From positions 1 to 64,000 of the forward strand of contig DATAJO010000011.1 in NCBI GenBank assembly GCA_036262075.1: a stretch of 64,000 nucleotides of DNA, given 5' to 3'. This document shows positions 23,301 to 33,922 of the stretch, one piece after another. The notes under the pieces are model-generated. The model was not told the origin of the DNA, did no database searches, and was given only the letters and a program-made list of their open reading frames with translations. This DNA comes from JACDBZ01 sp036262075 (GTDB lineage Bacteria; Chloroflexota; Limnocylindria; QHBO01). The number at the start of each line of letters is the position of its first letter. Position 1 is the stretch's first letter. A program made the translations under genes and the position numbers.

Positions 23301-24560
23301 TACCTGAAGATCGTCAACCAGACGGTCCCGCACGCGCTGAAGCGCCTCGGGTACACCGCCCAGCAGACCGAGGAGATCGTCGCCTGGATCGACGAGCACG
23401 AGACGATCGAGGGCGCGCCGCACCTCCGCGACGAGCACCTGCCCGTCTTCGACTGCGCCTTCAAGCCGGCAAATGGCACCCGCTCGATCCACTACAACGG
23501 TCACCTGAAGATGATGGCCGCGGTCCAGCCCTTCATCAGTGGCGCGATCAGCAAGACGGTCAACATGCCGGAGCATTCGACCGCCGATGAGATCGCCCAG
23601 GTCTACATCGACGGCTGGAAGCTCGGTCTCAAGGCGATCGCGGTCTACCGCGACAACTCGAAGCGCAGCCAGCCACTGAACACGAAGAAGGAGGGCGGGG
23701 AGTCTGCCAAGGCCGATGCGGCCCAGGCCGAGCCCGTCGTCCAGACGGTGTACAAGCCGCTCCGCCGGCGCCTGCCGGACGAGCGCGCCTCCATCACGCA
23801 CAAGTTCAACGTCGGCGGCCACGAGGGCTACCTGACCATCGGCCTCTACGAGGACGGCACCCCCGGCGAGATCTTCCTCCGCATGGCGAAGGAGGGCTCG
23901 ACGATCAGCGGGCTGATGGACAGCTTCGCGACCGCGGTCTCCCTGGCGCTCCAGTACGGCGTCCCCTTGAAGGACCTCGTGAACAAGTTCAGCCATCTCC
24001 GGTTCGAGCCGGCGGGCTTCACCACCAACCGGGACATCCCGATGGCGAAGAGCCTGGTCGACTACATCTTCCGGTACATGGCGACGAAGTTCATGTCGGC
24101 CGATGAGAAGAACGCGGTCGGGATCATCAATCGTCAGCTGACACTGTCAGAAGCTCCGGCAGTGAGTGGGGAGGCGGCTACCAGCCCGACGGCCACGCCT
24201 GACGGCGCGGCCACTGGGCTGCACGCCGCCCAACCACTGGCTGACGCAGGTCCGGCACGGTCCGCTGAGAAGGGTGAGGATTCCGCCGCTTCATCTCAGC
24301 CGGCGACAGACACGTTGGCCACGAGTTCCGAGGCTGTTCCGGCCGAGGAGACGGCGGCCAGCGGACTGCTCGATGGGTTGAAGATCGTCGCTCAGAACGT
24401 GGAGGCCAAGGATCGGGCGGATCGGCTCGCGGCGGGCCAGGCGCCCGTGGTGTTCGACACCGCAGACTCGCCGGCCTGCACCGACTGCGGCTCGATCATG
24501 GTCCGCAACGGGTCCTGCTATAAGTGCATCAACTGCGGCGCCACAAGCGGCTGCAGCTAA
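20316..24560 (+). CDS. nrdJ: Adenosylcobalamin-dependent (class II) ribonucleotide reductase, intein-containing
   Basis: Reduces ribonucleotides to deoxyribonucleotides, the source of DNA precursors. The precursor is 1,414 residues; removal of the 367-residue intein leaves about 1,047. Class II signatures: FNSPVWFNVGI, QCSACFINSVDD (first redox Cys), FGSGAGSNLSTIRSS, the active-site Cys in NPC-SE, CNLASLNL, LAPTGTIAFMMDCDTTGVEP, and a C-terminal zinc ribbon CTDCGSIMVRNGSCYKC with tail CGATSGCS providing the redox-active cysteines. The first about 45 residues are an unusual Gly/Asn/His/Thr-rich low-complexity stretch. No nrdR gene is in the window, though a candidate NrdR box lies upstream. 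A near copy of the 3' end lies 333 nt downstream. Confidence 0.96.
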   Translation: MARTASPTKPANATTTGNGHATNGNGTGNGNGHGHNGNGNGKATVRNGRSSTSTGYRQLEPGQKPTWKGLSIERRFTRPDVHPYDTVEWDSREAVITNERGEAVFEQRDLEIPKSWSQLATQVVASKYFRGHLGTPQRERSVKQMLDRVVDTITEWGIKDAYFATDADAEAFRNELKDILLKQRASFNSPVWFNVGIDAHPQCSACFINSVDDTMESILTLAKTEGMLFKFGSGAGSNLSTIRSSKETLRGGGEASGPVSFMKGFDAFAGVIKSGGKTRRAAKMVILNVDHPDVEEFIDCKLNEEKKAWALIDAGYDGNFNGGEAYASVFFQNSNNSVRVTDAFMEAVENDADWTTYAVTTGEPVQVVKARYLMNKMAEAAWVCGDPGIQYHDTVNRWHTSANTAPINASNPCVTGDTLVATDEGWRRIDSLVGKNANVIGADGQPHPVDRIFPTGTKPVFELKTRSGYRVNITADHLVSTQRGDVAVKDLTPEDKIFLNAPGFGRKELSPQLAEAIGLAVGDGYLAKGANRTDMVIITMHENEFGVLEMVAKEVNHQKAMLRAVGMPGQPGPVHVSRTATGPRVSFGTKVVVDQFKKHAVLDEGSDKKRFTDEVYGLDRESQAALLRGLFTADGTVSNSASSNHSISLDSTSLDLLVQVQRMLLGFGIKSRIYENRRGGKLRHLLPDGKGGMKEYAVKEMHALRISSASRVRFEKEIGFAPESPKVKALRLLNSTVSTYSDELVDEFASAEPIGDAPVYDLTESATNHFVANGISVHNCSEYMYLDDSACNLASLNLMKFVKDDGEFAIEDYKHAVRIVFTAQEIIVDNASYPTEKIGENSRDFRPIGLGYANLGALLMNRGLAYDSDEGRAYAASVTALMQAEAALQSARISRDQGGPFAGYAINREPYLKVMRQHRDAAYRIDANLVPSDLLDAAIVGWDEVIALGEKTGFRNGQLSVLAPTGTIAFMMDCDTTGVEPDIALIKYKRLVGGGYLKIVNQTVPHALKRLGYTAQQTEEIVAWIDEHETIEGAPHLRDEHLPVFDCAFKPANGTRSIHYNGHLKMMAAVQPFISGAISKTVNMPEHSTADEIAQVYIDGWKLGLKAIAVYRDNSKRSQPLNTKKEGGESAKADAAQAEPVVQTVYKPLRRRLPDERASITHKFNVGGHEGYLTIGLYEDGTPGEIFLRMAKEGSTISGLMDSFATAVSLALQYGVPLKDLVNKFSHLRFEPAGFTTNRDIPMAKSLVDYIFRYMATKFMSADEKNAVGIINRQLTLSEAPAVSGEAATSPTATPDGAATGLHAAQPLADAGPARSAEKGEDSAASSQPATDTLATSSEAVPAEETAASGLLDGLKIVAQNVEAKDRADRLAAGQAPVVFDTADSPACTDCGSIMVRNGSCYKCINCGATSGCS
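21552..22652 (+). other. Intein with LAGLIDADG homing endonuclease inside NrdJ
   Basis: In-frame protein-splicing element of 367 residues at precursor residues 413-779. It begins with Cys (CVTGDTLVATDEGWRRID, block A), has TADH in block B, two LAGLIDADG-type motifs (AIGLAVGDGYL and LLRGLFTADG, about intein residues 104-114 and 214-223), and ends VYDLTESATNHFVANG then ISVHN, followed by Cys as the +1 residue. All splicing residues are intact, so it is probably active. The +1 Cys is the catalytic thiyl-radical cysteine in the NPC motif, so reductase activity depends on splicing. Codon choice is less GC-biased than in the flanking exteins. Confidence 0.95.
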
Positions 24561-24757
24561 AGGATCGCCAGCGAGAGGACGAGGCAGAGGACGAAGTCAA
24601 ACGCCTCGTCTCCCGCACTGGCCGCACGTGGGACTCGCTCGACCCTGAAACGCAGCGTCGTCTTCGCTCGGGCGCGACCAACTATTCGGCAGATGACGAT
24701 CCGTACGACGCTGCGCTCGCAGCGATTCGGCGGCTTCAGCGTGAAGGCCGCCTATAG
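24524..24757 (+). CDS. Small ORF between the two nrdJ tails
   Basis: Unrecognised reading frame of up to 77 residues, overlapping the last 37 nt of nrdJ in another frame. The part after residue 13 looks protein-like: charged at first (REDEAEDEVKRLV), then TWDSLDPETQRRLRSG and DPYDAALAAIRRLQREGRL. Third codon positions are moderately GC-rich, supporting coding. No ribosome site is seen; the annotated start lies within nrdJ, so expression would need coupling or a later start. It may be a remnant of a gene inserted between the two nrdJ ends. Confidence 0.35.
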   Translation: MHQLRRHKRLQLKDRQREDEAEDEVKRLVSRTGRTWDSLDPETQRRLRSGATNYSADDDPYDAALAAIRRLQREGRL

Positions 24758-24893
24758 GCTCGCCGCGGTCCTGGCGCCCGTGGTGTTCGACACCGCGGAC
24801 TCGCCGGCCTGGACCGACTGCGGCTCGATCATGGTTCGCAACGGGTCCTGCTACAAGTGCATCAACTGCGGCGCGACGAGCGGCTGCAGCTGA
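24693..24893 (+). pseudogene. Duplicated nrdJ 3' end (second zinc-ribbon tail)
   Basis: A near-identical copy of the last about 45 codons of nrdJ, offset by exactly 333 nt (copy 1 at 24,421-24,560, copy 2 at 24,754-24,893), encoding APVVFDTADSPAWTDCGS and the NGSCYKC..CGATSGCS tail. The first zinc-binding Cys is changed to Trp. It is in the same frame as nrdJ, and no stop occurs between the nrdJ TAA and its end, so read-through would add a second tail. A free-standing 66-residue peptide could start at the ATG here, but no ribosome site supports it. Most likely a duplication scar. Confidence 0.7.
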
Positions 24894-24922
24894 GAGTCCG
24901 GCAGAAAGGAGGTGAGTTACCA

Positions 24923-25060
24923 ATGCCGAAGAGCAAGGTGACGAGCAAGCGCGCCGCGTCTGCCGCCTCCAAGGTCCTGCGGTCGAAGTCGACCGGAAAG
25001 GATTCGAAGCGATCAGCGGGGAGCGCGCTCAGTCAGCGGCGATCGCGCCGCAAGCGCTGA
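24923..25060 (+). CDS. Small basic Lys/Ser/Arg-rich protein
   Basis: 45-residue, highly basic protein (MPKSKVTSKRAASAASKVL, then SAGSALSQRRSRRKR). It has the best ribosome site in the window: AAAGGAGGTGA, 7 nt before the ATG. The composition suggests nucleic-acid binding. Short proteins with the SKR..ASAASKVLR..SALSQ pattern recur as unannotated genes in other bacteria, from my memory of such sequences; function unknown. It is followed by a strong terminator. Confidence 0.7.
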   Translation: MPKSKVTSKRAASAASKVLRSKSTGKDSKRSAGSALSQRRSRRKR

Positions 25061-25067
25061 AGGATAG

Positions 25068-25093
25068 GGGCGCCGACCATCTGGTCGGCGCCC
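25068..25093 (+). terminator. Rho-independent-type terminator
   Basis: Perfect 11-bp stem GGGCGCCGACC/GGTCGGCGCCC with loop ATCT, followed by TT, 7 nt after the stop of the small basic protein. It separates the nrdJ region from the restriction system. Confidence 0.8.
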
Positions 25094-25150
25094 TTGCAGC
25101 ACGCGCGCGTGGTCGTCACCACCGCCGCGCGCGGTAGCACGTGCGGCTTA

Positions 25151-25187
25151 TTGACATATGTCATGCTAGTGTGCAAACATAGCAAAC

Positions 25188-25189
<2 letters not shown>
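25151..25189. promoter_or_regulatory. Promoter/operator of the type I restriction operon
   Basis: Contains the perfect palindrome TGACATATGTCA (25,152-25,163), which also provides a -35-like TTGACA, and two direct repeats GCAAACAT (25,173-25,180 and 25,182-25,189), the second overlapping the hsdM start codon. The site is AT-rich against the background. Because HsdM carries an N-terminal XRE domain, self-control through this palindrome is a reasonable inference. Confidence 0.5.
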
Positions 25190-27592
<2,403 letters not shown>

Positions 27593-27596
<4 letters not shown>

Positions 27597-30535
27597 CGTC
27601 GCTGAAGATCACCGAGGCGGGGACCGTTCAGTTCCCGATGGTGCAGCACGTGGTTGAGATCGGCTGGACGCCGCTGTCGCAGGCTGAGGCCGAGGTCAAG
27701 CGACAGGGACGAGCCAACATGCTGTTCCGCGACGACCTCGAATCGAAGCTGGTCGAGTTCAATCCCTGGCTCAGCGAAATCCAGGCACGAGCCATCGCGG
27801 ACACGATCGAGGCCCTACCGGCCACGATCGAGGGCAACCGGGCTGTGCTGTCCTGGATGCGCGGCGACCGCCAGTGGTATGACGAGGCCGAGAAGCGGAA
27901 TCGGCCGATCCGGGTGATCGACTTCGACACGCCGAGCAGCAACGACTTCGTCGTCACCTGGGAATGGAAGATCGAGCCGTCCGCGCGCAAGGGCAACCGC
28001 GCCGACGTCGTATTCGTCGTCAACGGGCTGCCGGTGGCCATCGTGGAGCACAAGAACCCCAAGGACGGGGGCGCCCTCGAGCGGGCGGTCAAGCAGCTCC
28101 GGCGCTACGAGTTGGAGACGCCGGAGTTGCTCGCTGTGCCCCAGATCTTCAACGTCACGCACCTGCTCGACTACTGGTATGGCGTGACCTGGAACGCGAG
28201 CCGTCGATACATCTCGAAGTGGAAGCAGACGCCGGACGAGGAGTACCGCTTCGCCGTCCAGTCGTTCTTCGAGCCGACCGACTTCCTGCGCACACTGGAG
28301 CAATGGATCCTCTTCTACATCGAGGACGGGGAGACCAGGAAGTCTGTGCTCCGCGAGCACCAGCGCCGTGCCATCGACAAGATCGTCGAGCGGTGCGCGG
28401 ATGCCTCCAAGAACCGCGGGCTCATCTGGCACACGCAGGGGTCGGGCAAGACCTTCACGCTCCTCACCGCCGCTCGCTTGATCCTTGAGGACAAGAGCCG
28501 GTTCCAGAACGCGACCGTCGTGCTGGTTGTCGACCGGATCGAGCTGGAGGGCCAGCTGCGCGAGTGGGTAGAACGACTGCTTGGCGAGATGCAGGCGAAC
28601 GACATCGCGGTCCGCCGAGCGAACGCCCGGGACGAGCTGCAGGACCTGCTCGACGCCGACTTCCGCGGCCTGATCATCTCGATGATCCACAAGTTCGATG
28701 AGATTAGGCGCGACAGCTCGCCAAGAGACAACATCTACGTGTTCATCGATGAGGCGCACCGGTCAGTCGCCAGGGAGCTCGGCTCGTACCTGATGGCCGC
28801 GCTTCCGAACGCCACGATCATCGGGTTCACGGGCACGCCGGTTGGGACCGCCGGCGCCGGCTCCGGAACATTCCAAATCTTCGGCAGCCAGGACGAGACC
28901 GGCTATCTCGACCAGTACTCGATCCTGGAGTCGATCGAAGACGGGACGACGCTCCCAATCCGCTACGTGCTGGCCCCGTCGAGCCTGACAATCCCTACTG
29001 AGCGGCTCGACGAAGAGTTCTTCGCGCTGGCCGACGTTGAGGACGTCACGGACGTCGAGGAGCTCAACCGCGTGCTCGACCGCGCCGTCGGCATCCGGAC
29101 TTTCCTCGGTGCCGACGCGCGCGTGGAGCAGGTCGCTGAGTTCGTGGCGAATCACTTCAAGGAGAACGTCGACCCCCTCCACTACAAGGCGTTCCTGGTC
29201 GCCGTGGACCGCGAGACGTGCGCGAAGTACAAGGTCGCGCTCGACCGGCACCTTCCGGCCGACTGGTCCGAGGTCGTGTACACCAGCAACGCGTCCGATG
29301 TCGTGGAGCGGCCGATGGTCGCTGAGCTGCAGCTCTCCGAGGCCCGGGAGCAGGACGTGCGCAAGGCGTTCAAGAAGTCCGCCGAGCAGCCGAAGATCCT
29401 GATCGTCACCGACAAGCTGCTCACGGGGTACGACGCTCCCCTGTTGTACGCGATGTATCTCGACAAGCCCATGAGGGATCACGTGCTGCTTCAGGCCATC
29501 TCGCGCGTGAACCGGCCATACGTCGATGCCGAGGGAGTCCAGAAGCGCGTTGGGCTGATCGTCGACTTTGTCGGCGTGCTGCACGACCTCCGCAAGGCCC
29601 TGCGCTTTGACTCGGCCGACATCGGCGGCGCAATCGAAGACCTCTACACCATGACGCAGGACTTCCATCACCGCATCGGCGAGGCTGCGGCTAACTACCT
29701 CGTCGTCGACGGTAAGGACAGCGCCGATCAGCAACTCGAGAAGATCGTCTACGGCCGGTTCATCGACCCTGATGCCCGCAAGCAGTTCTTCGACGACTAC
29801 AAGGACGTCGAGGCTCTGTGGGAGATCCTGTCACCCTCCGCGGAGCTCCGCGACCACATCAAGACGTACCAGCACCTCAGCCAGCTCTATGCAGCGGTGC
29901 GTAACGCCTACTCAGAAACCGGCAGCTTCCTCGGCGATCTGGAGTACAAGACGCGCCGGCTGATCCAAGACAGCGCTAATCACGAGGGACTGGGTCGGAT
30001 CGCGAAGGTCGTGACCTTCGATGTCGACACGCTCGAGCAGCTCAAGGAGGAAGACGGGCCGCGGGAGGGAAAGGTCTACAACCTGGTGCGGGGCCTTCGC
30101 AAGGAGATGGACGAGGACCCCGCAAAGGCGGTGGTTCTGCGCGCGCTGAAAGACCGCGCCGATCAGGTGATCAGGAACCTCGAGGAACGCACGATCACCG
30201 GCATGGCCGCGATGGATGAGATCGCAGCCCTTGTCGTGCAGAAGGACGAAGCTCGCAAGGCCGCTGAGGAAAGCGGCCTGACAGATGTGGGCTTTGCGGT
30301 CCATTGGCAACTCAAGCAGGACGCAGCACTCGCGAGCGCCAGGTTGGACTCGCTCGCGCTCGCCAAGGAGGTGGAGTCCCTGCTTAACAAGTTCCCGAAC
30401 TGGCGGGAGAATCCGGATGAGCAGCGTCGCCTCCGACTCAACCTCTACAAGCCCGTCATCAACCTTCCGGACGATCAGCGGAAAGCGGTTGTGGACCAGA
30501 CCATGCAGGTCCTCGAGCAGGCGGCAGGAGAGTGA
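27593..30535 (+). CDS. hsdR: Type I restriction endonuclease subunit R
   Basis: DNA translocase and nuclease of the restriction system, 980 residues. The PD-(D/E)XK nuclease is at the N-terminus (RADVVFVVNGLPVAIVEHK, catalytic Asp about 138 and Glu-x-Lys about 152-154). The SF2 motor has Walker A TQGSGKT (about 282), DEAH (about 386), GFTGTPVG, and motif VI ISRVNRPY. A C-terminal helical domain would bind the methylase core. GTG start overlaps the hsdM stop. The gene is complete, with no disrupted motif. Confidence 0.95.
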
Positions 30536-30843
30536 TGTCGTCGCTCTACCCCGAGCAGCAGCTTAGGCGGCGCGCCATGGCTTGGTCGCTCCGGTTAAAG
30601 GTGAATCCCCGGCGCGTCGACATCGCCAAGATGACCGATCGCTGGGGCTCCTGCACGAAGGACGGAGTGGTCACATTCGCTCAGGAGCTCGCCGAGACTC
30701 ACGAGTCTTTTCAGGACTACGTGCTCGTGCATGAGCTGCTACACCTGCGGTACCGCACGCACGACAAGCGCTTTCGAGCGATGATGTCGGCACTCGTGCC
30801 CAACTGGCGCGAGTTGGAGCGTCAGAGCCAGTGCTCGGCGTAG
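30535..30843 (+). CDS. YgjP-like (DUF45/M48-type) metallopeptidase domain protein
   Basis: 102-residue protein with the zinc-protease motif HELLH in YVLVHELLHLRYRTHDKRF and the family signature RWGSCTKDGVVTF. Full YgjP proteins are about 160-230 residues, so this is a short form with little N-terminal part. It overlaps the hsdR stop (TGATG), so it is the last gene of the operon; YgjP-type proteins are frequent neighbours of type I restriction genes. Its role there is not established. About 210 nt without a visible gene follow. Confidence 0.85.
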   Translation: MSSLYPEQQLRRRAMAWSLRLKVNPRRVDIAKMTDRWGSCTKDGVVTFAQELAETHESFQDYVLVHELLHLRYRTHDKRFRAMMSALVPNWRELERQSQCSA

Positions 30844-31051
30844 GCGCTTCCCACCGGCCAGAGCGCCCCACTCTCCGAAGCGGACTCGCTGTGCCGTCCC
30901 CTCTAGATGCAGTCTGGGCCGAAATGTGTGCAGCCCAGTTCACCGATTGCCTGCCGAATACGTCGCGGCTGGACAATCCACAACAAGACAGTGAGCACGG
31001 CGAAGTACGCGGGCGATCCATTCGCCATGAGATGCTGAGCGGGAGCATCGA

Positions 31052-31519
31052 TCAGTCAAGCGCTGTGAAGCCCTCATAGGAATCACAGACAGTGACGCCG
31101 AACCTTCTCCGCAACTCTCCGCCGTTGTAACCGCGGTCATGCGTGACAAGTCGCTTGTCCACACATGCTGCCGCGACGCGTACGAAACGCGGATCCAGGC
31201 CTTGTCCCGTATAGCGGTGGACCTGGCTCAGCGTTGCCGGCGCCACTTCGCGTACCCGGCGCGTTCGAAGCATCGCCGTAACGAAATCTCGCGCCGTGGT
31301 CCCGTACCCAAAGGCGCCAGTGTCGCGGTACTCGCACCATATCTTGCTGCTGCTGTTGCTTGCTGGCCAGGACACTCCGGGGTCGACCGACATGCTGGTC
31401 GCCGACGTTGCGAGCTTCAACAGGAATTCGCGGGCGCGAGTCTGCAGCTGGAGTCCACCGTGCGACGCACTATTCGCGTGAGCGAGCACGCAAGTATCGA
31501 TCACGACGTCATCGAGCAT
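31052..31519 (-). CDS. PIN-like nuclease partner of the ATPase
   Basis: 155-residue protein with a PIN-type fold: first catalytic Asp in DDVVIDTCVLAHA (Asp8), further acids in IWCEYRD, LDPRFVRVAAACVDKRLVTHDRGY (Asp near the VTHD turn). PIN proteins are metal-dependent ribonucleases. Its first 11 nt overlap the end of the upstream ATPase gene, so the two are made together; there is no VapB-type antitoxin next to it. This suggests the nuclease is controlled by the ATPase rather than by an antitoxin. Divergence from VapC makes the fold call moderate. Confidence 0.65.
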   Translation of the reverse strand: MLDDVVIDTCVLAHANSASHGGLQLQTRAREFLLKLATSATSMSVDPGVSWPASNSSSKIWCEYRDTGAFGYGTTARDFVTAMLRTRRVREVAPATLSQVHRYTGQGLDPRFVRVAAACVDKRLVTHDRGYNGGELRRRFGVTVCDSYEGFTALD

Positions 31520-32882
31520 GGGCTTCTACCTGTGCTCGCATGAGGCTCACCGCCTCGCTCACAGCCTCGTCGAAGAATCCAGCCGGCCACACGCCCTCGG
31601 CGATGCTTCCGTCGTCCTCGACCTTGACTTCGCGCACGGTCGATTGCCAACCGCGCTTCTCGACGTACAGGACGGAAACGTCGGTTGGCGCGAGTCGTCG
31701 CGTCGCAACCAAGTACCTCAGGCGAGATACGAAGTGCTCGCTGTGGGTCTCTACGAGGATGTTTCGTCCACGCTTGACCATCGCGCCGAACAAGTCCGCG
31801 AGTTTGATCTGCAGTTTGGGATTGAGATGAATCTCAGGTTGTTCCGCGAGTAGCAAGCTGCCCGGCGCTGCATGAATGCCATGGACGATGAAAGGCAAGA
31901 CTTGCGATAAGCCGAACCCACTGTCGGCGATGTTCACCGGCGTTCCCTTCTCAGTAGCTCGGACTTCAATTCGGTGAACACCGCTCGTGGCGTCTGAGAC
32001 TGAGAAGCCTCCGCGGAAGCCGAACTCCCAGAGCCACTTCGTGAGCCACGTTTGGAACTCCGCTTCGCGGTGCCGGGCAATAATGATGTCCGGCGCCTGG
32101 CGTCCGGTGACGCCGACCTCAGCCGGAACGTGTCCCAGGGGCTGATAGAACCGGTCGAATGCCTCTCGGAGTGGACCGACGTAACTTAGCGACGCAAGGA
32201 CCCTCTCCAAGCCTTGGTTGGCCTCGTTCACGATTGCGAGATAACGCATCGCTGCCTCAGGGAAGCGCGAGGCGCGCCTCTCGCCGGGCTCAGTAAAGAG
32301 GGCGCCCACGAGTGATGCTGTGGGAAAAGTGAAGCCTGCCGGACGTTGGTCTCGGATAGCGTTCTCGACTCGCCGAAGATAAGCAGTCCGGCCAGCATCG
32401 GCACCGGATTCGCGAAGGCTGAACGGGGTAGCCAGAACGCGGATGCTGTAACGGTCTCCGGCGAATCCCCGGCTCAACAGGAGGCGCCCGTGGGCGTCGT
32501 AGACTTCGTAGCGCTCCAAGCGCACTCGCTGCGCCGCATCCGGCCTGAACTGCAACTCAACCCACGCCGGAGGGTCCTGTCCGCGCGATTGCCGTTCGTT
32601 CCCGTGCTCCCCGAATCGGATCGAAAGCCCTAGGGTTAGTGGTGAGCGGTGACGGAAAACGAGATCGGCATAACCGCCGACTGAAGCCAGCTCGCCGCGC
32701 GTTACGAGGCCCGCAGTCGAGTCGTCGGCCTGGAGAGTCTGCTTCAGCAGCAGGAGGGGCTTGTGAAAGCTCGTCTTACCGCTGTTATTAGGACCGACGA
32801 CGACGGTAAGCGGACGGAAATCCACCCACCGCGAGTCCTGAAAGCCCCGGAAGTGTCTCCATCGAACAGCGATCGGATTCAA
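31509..32882 (-). CDS. AAA/ABC-type ATPase with DUF3696-like C-terminus
   Basis: 457-residue ATPase. Walker A is VVVGPNNSGKTSFHK near the N-terminus (about 28-40), the signature region is DSGFGLSQVLPF, Walker B is SLLLAEQPEIHLNP, and the H-loop is ILVETHSEHFVSRLRYLV: the layout of SMC/OLD-like ATPases. The last 60 residues (VREVKVEDDGSIAEG, then WPAGFFDEAVSEAVSLM) match DUF3696. Such ATPases partner nucleases in many phage-defence modules. It starts with TTG about 11 nt after GGAG, and overlaps the PIN gene. Base composition is lower in GC than in the housekeeping regions. Confidence 0.85.
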   Translation of the reverse strand: MNPIAVRWRHFRGFQDSRWVDFRPLTVVVGPNNSGKTSFHKPLLLLKQTLQADDSTAGLVTRGELASVGGYADLVFRHRSPLTLGLSIRFGEHGNERQSRGQDPPAWVELQFRPDAAQRVRLERYEVYDAHGRLLLSRGFAGDRYSIRVLATPFSLRESGADAGRTAYLRRVENAIRDQRPAGFTFPTASLVGALFTEPGERRASRFPEAAMRYLAIVNEANQGLERVLASLSYVGPLREAFDRFYQPLGHVPAEVGVTGRQAPDIIIARHREAEFQTWLTKWLWEFGFRGGFSVSDATSGVHRIEVRATEKGTPVNIADSGFGLSQVLPFIVHGIHAAPGSLLLAEQPEIHLNPKLQIKLADLFGAMVKRGRNILVETHSEHFVSRLRYLVATRRLAPTDVSVLYVEKRGWQSTVREVKVEDDGSIAEGVWPAGFFDEAVSEAVSLMRAQVEAHAR

Positions 32883-32995
32883 CTCGCAGTCATCTCCTAC
32901 ACATCACGCCGCACTTCGAAGATTCCGCCATGGTCCTGGAGCTCGGATTCGCCTAATTAACGCCGCACCAATTCGGCGGACTTCAAAGCGAAGGG

Positions 32996-33922
32996 TCACG
33001 ACTTCACCAGCTTGAAGCTGATCTCGTAACGGTAGAAGTCAACGGACGGCACGACCGAAAGCGCTCGCTTGAGCCGTGCATCGTCTTCGAGCGCGACGAT
33101 GATTCCCTCGACGATCTGGCCCGGGCTCGTCAGGACATCCTGGACGTATCCCATGTACCGCAGCACTTGGCCGACGACAACATCGCTGGCGCGACCGCGC
33201 TTGAGCTCGACCACCAAGAGCCGCTTCTGGTCCTTGCTTACGGCGAGGATGTCGATCGGGCCTGTGTCGGTCGGGAATTGTTGGCCGATTGCATCACCAT
33301 CCTGATAGATCGAGAACTCCTTGCCGAGTTCCGTCTGGTTCCAGTTCTTGACGAGGAACTGCTCGAGGTGCTCCTCGAGGGCGAAGGCATACGGGTCCTC
33401 GACCGTCTTGTCGACGGCAACGAGAGGCGGAGGTTGAGGCGCTTCGCCGATGAGCTTGAGCACCTCATCGGAATGGCCGCTGATGTTGCTCACCGTCCCG
33501 ATTGACCCGGTCGAGGCTTTTAGCGACGGGCTCATGTCAGCCCGGCTCACCATGTTCGGCCGCCAGGTAACGGGACGACGATGCTGTAGCGGTTCGCCGG
33601 GCACGTAGTAGTAGCCGCCCGTCACTTCGCCGACGTGGTAGTGGCCAGCACCGTCAGGGCTGAGAACGAGGTCGCCTGCCTGGATTCCTTTCGATACCGT
33701 CCAGAGGAATCCGCACGCAAGGCCCGCCCCGACCTTCGTCTTGTCGGGACGCGCGGCGAGGTAGATGGGGATGAACTCTTGGTTGAACTCCCGGAAGTCG
33801 TCCGGCAGATGACCGCTAAGGTCCTGCTCGATACCGAAGTCCGCGCCTATGTAGCCGCCCTGCACGGCTTCCTTGGCATGTGCGCTGCCGGCACCGAGCA
33901 TCACCCGGAAGATAGATGTCAA
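32996..33922 (-). CDS. EVE/PUA-like sensor fused to NucS-type nuclease
   Basis: 308-residue probable modification-dependent or structure-specific nuclease. Residues about 10-130 resemble the EVE/Mrr-N-type PUA fold (GFLWTVSKGIQAGDLVLSP, HYHVGEVTGGYYYVPG, HRRPVTWR), which binds modified bases in other restriction proteins. Residues about 185-308 match the catalytic part of NucS/DUF91 (PIDILAVSKDQKRLLVVELK, GRASDVVVGQVLRYMGYVQD), with Asp and Glu-x-Lys of the PD-(D/E)XK core. Its ATG overlaps the previous gene by 4 nt, so both act together. The sensor call is pattern-based. Confidence 0.75.
   Translation of the reverse strand: MTSIFRVMLGAGSAHAKEAVQGGYIGADFGIEQDLSGHLPDDFREFNQEFIPIYLAARPDKTKVGAGLACGFLWTVSKGIQAGDLVLSPDGAGHYHVGEVTGGYYYVPGEPLQHRRPVTWRPNMVSRADMSPSLKASTGSIGTVSNISGHSDEVLKLIGEAPQPPPLVAVDKTVEDPYAFALEEHLEQFLVKNWNQTELGKEFSIYQDGDAIGQQFPTDTGPIDILAVSKDQKRLLVVELKRGRASDVVVGQVLRYMGYVQDVLTSPGQIVEGIIVALEDDARLKRALSVVPSVDFYRYEISFKLVKS

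Noticed and set aside
30844..31051. Possible RNA gene between the YgjP-like and PIN genes
   Set aside because: No tRNA fold, promoter or strong hairpin could be drawn by eye.
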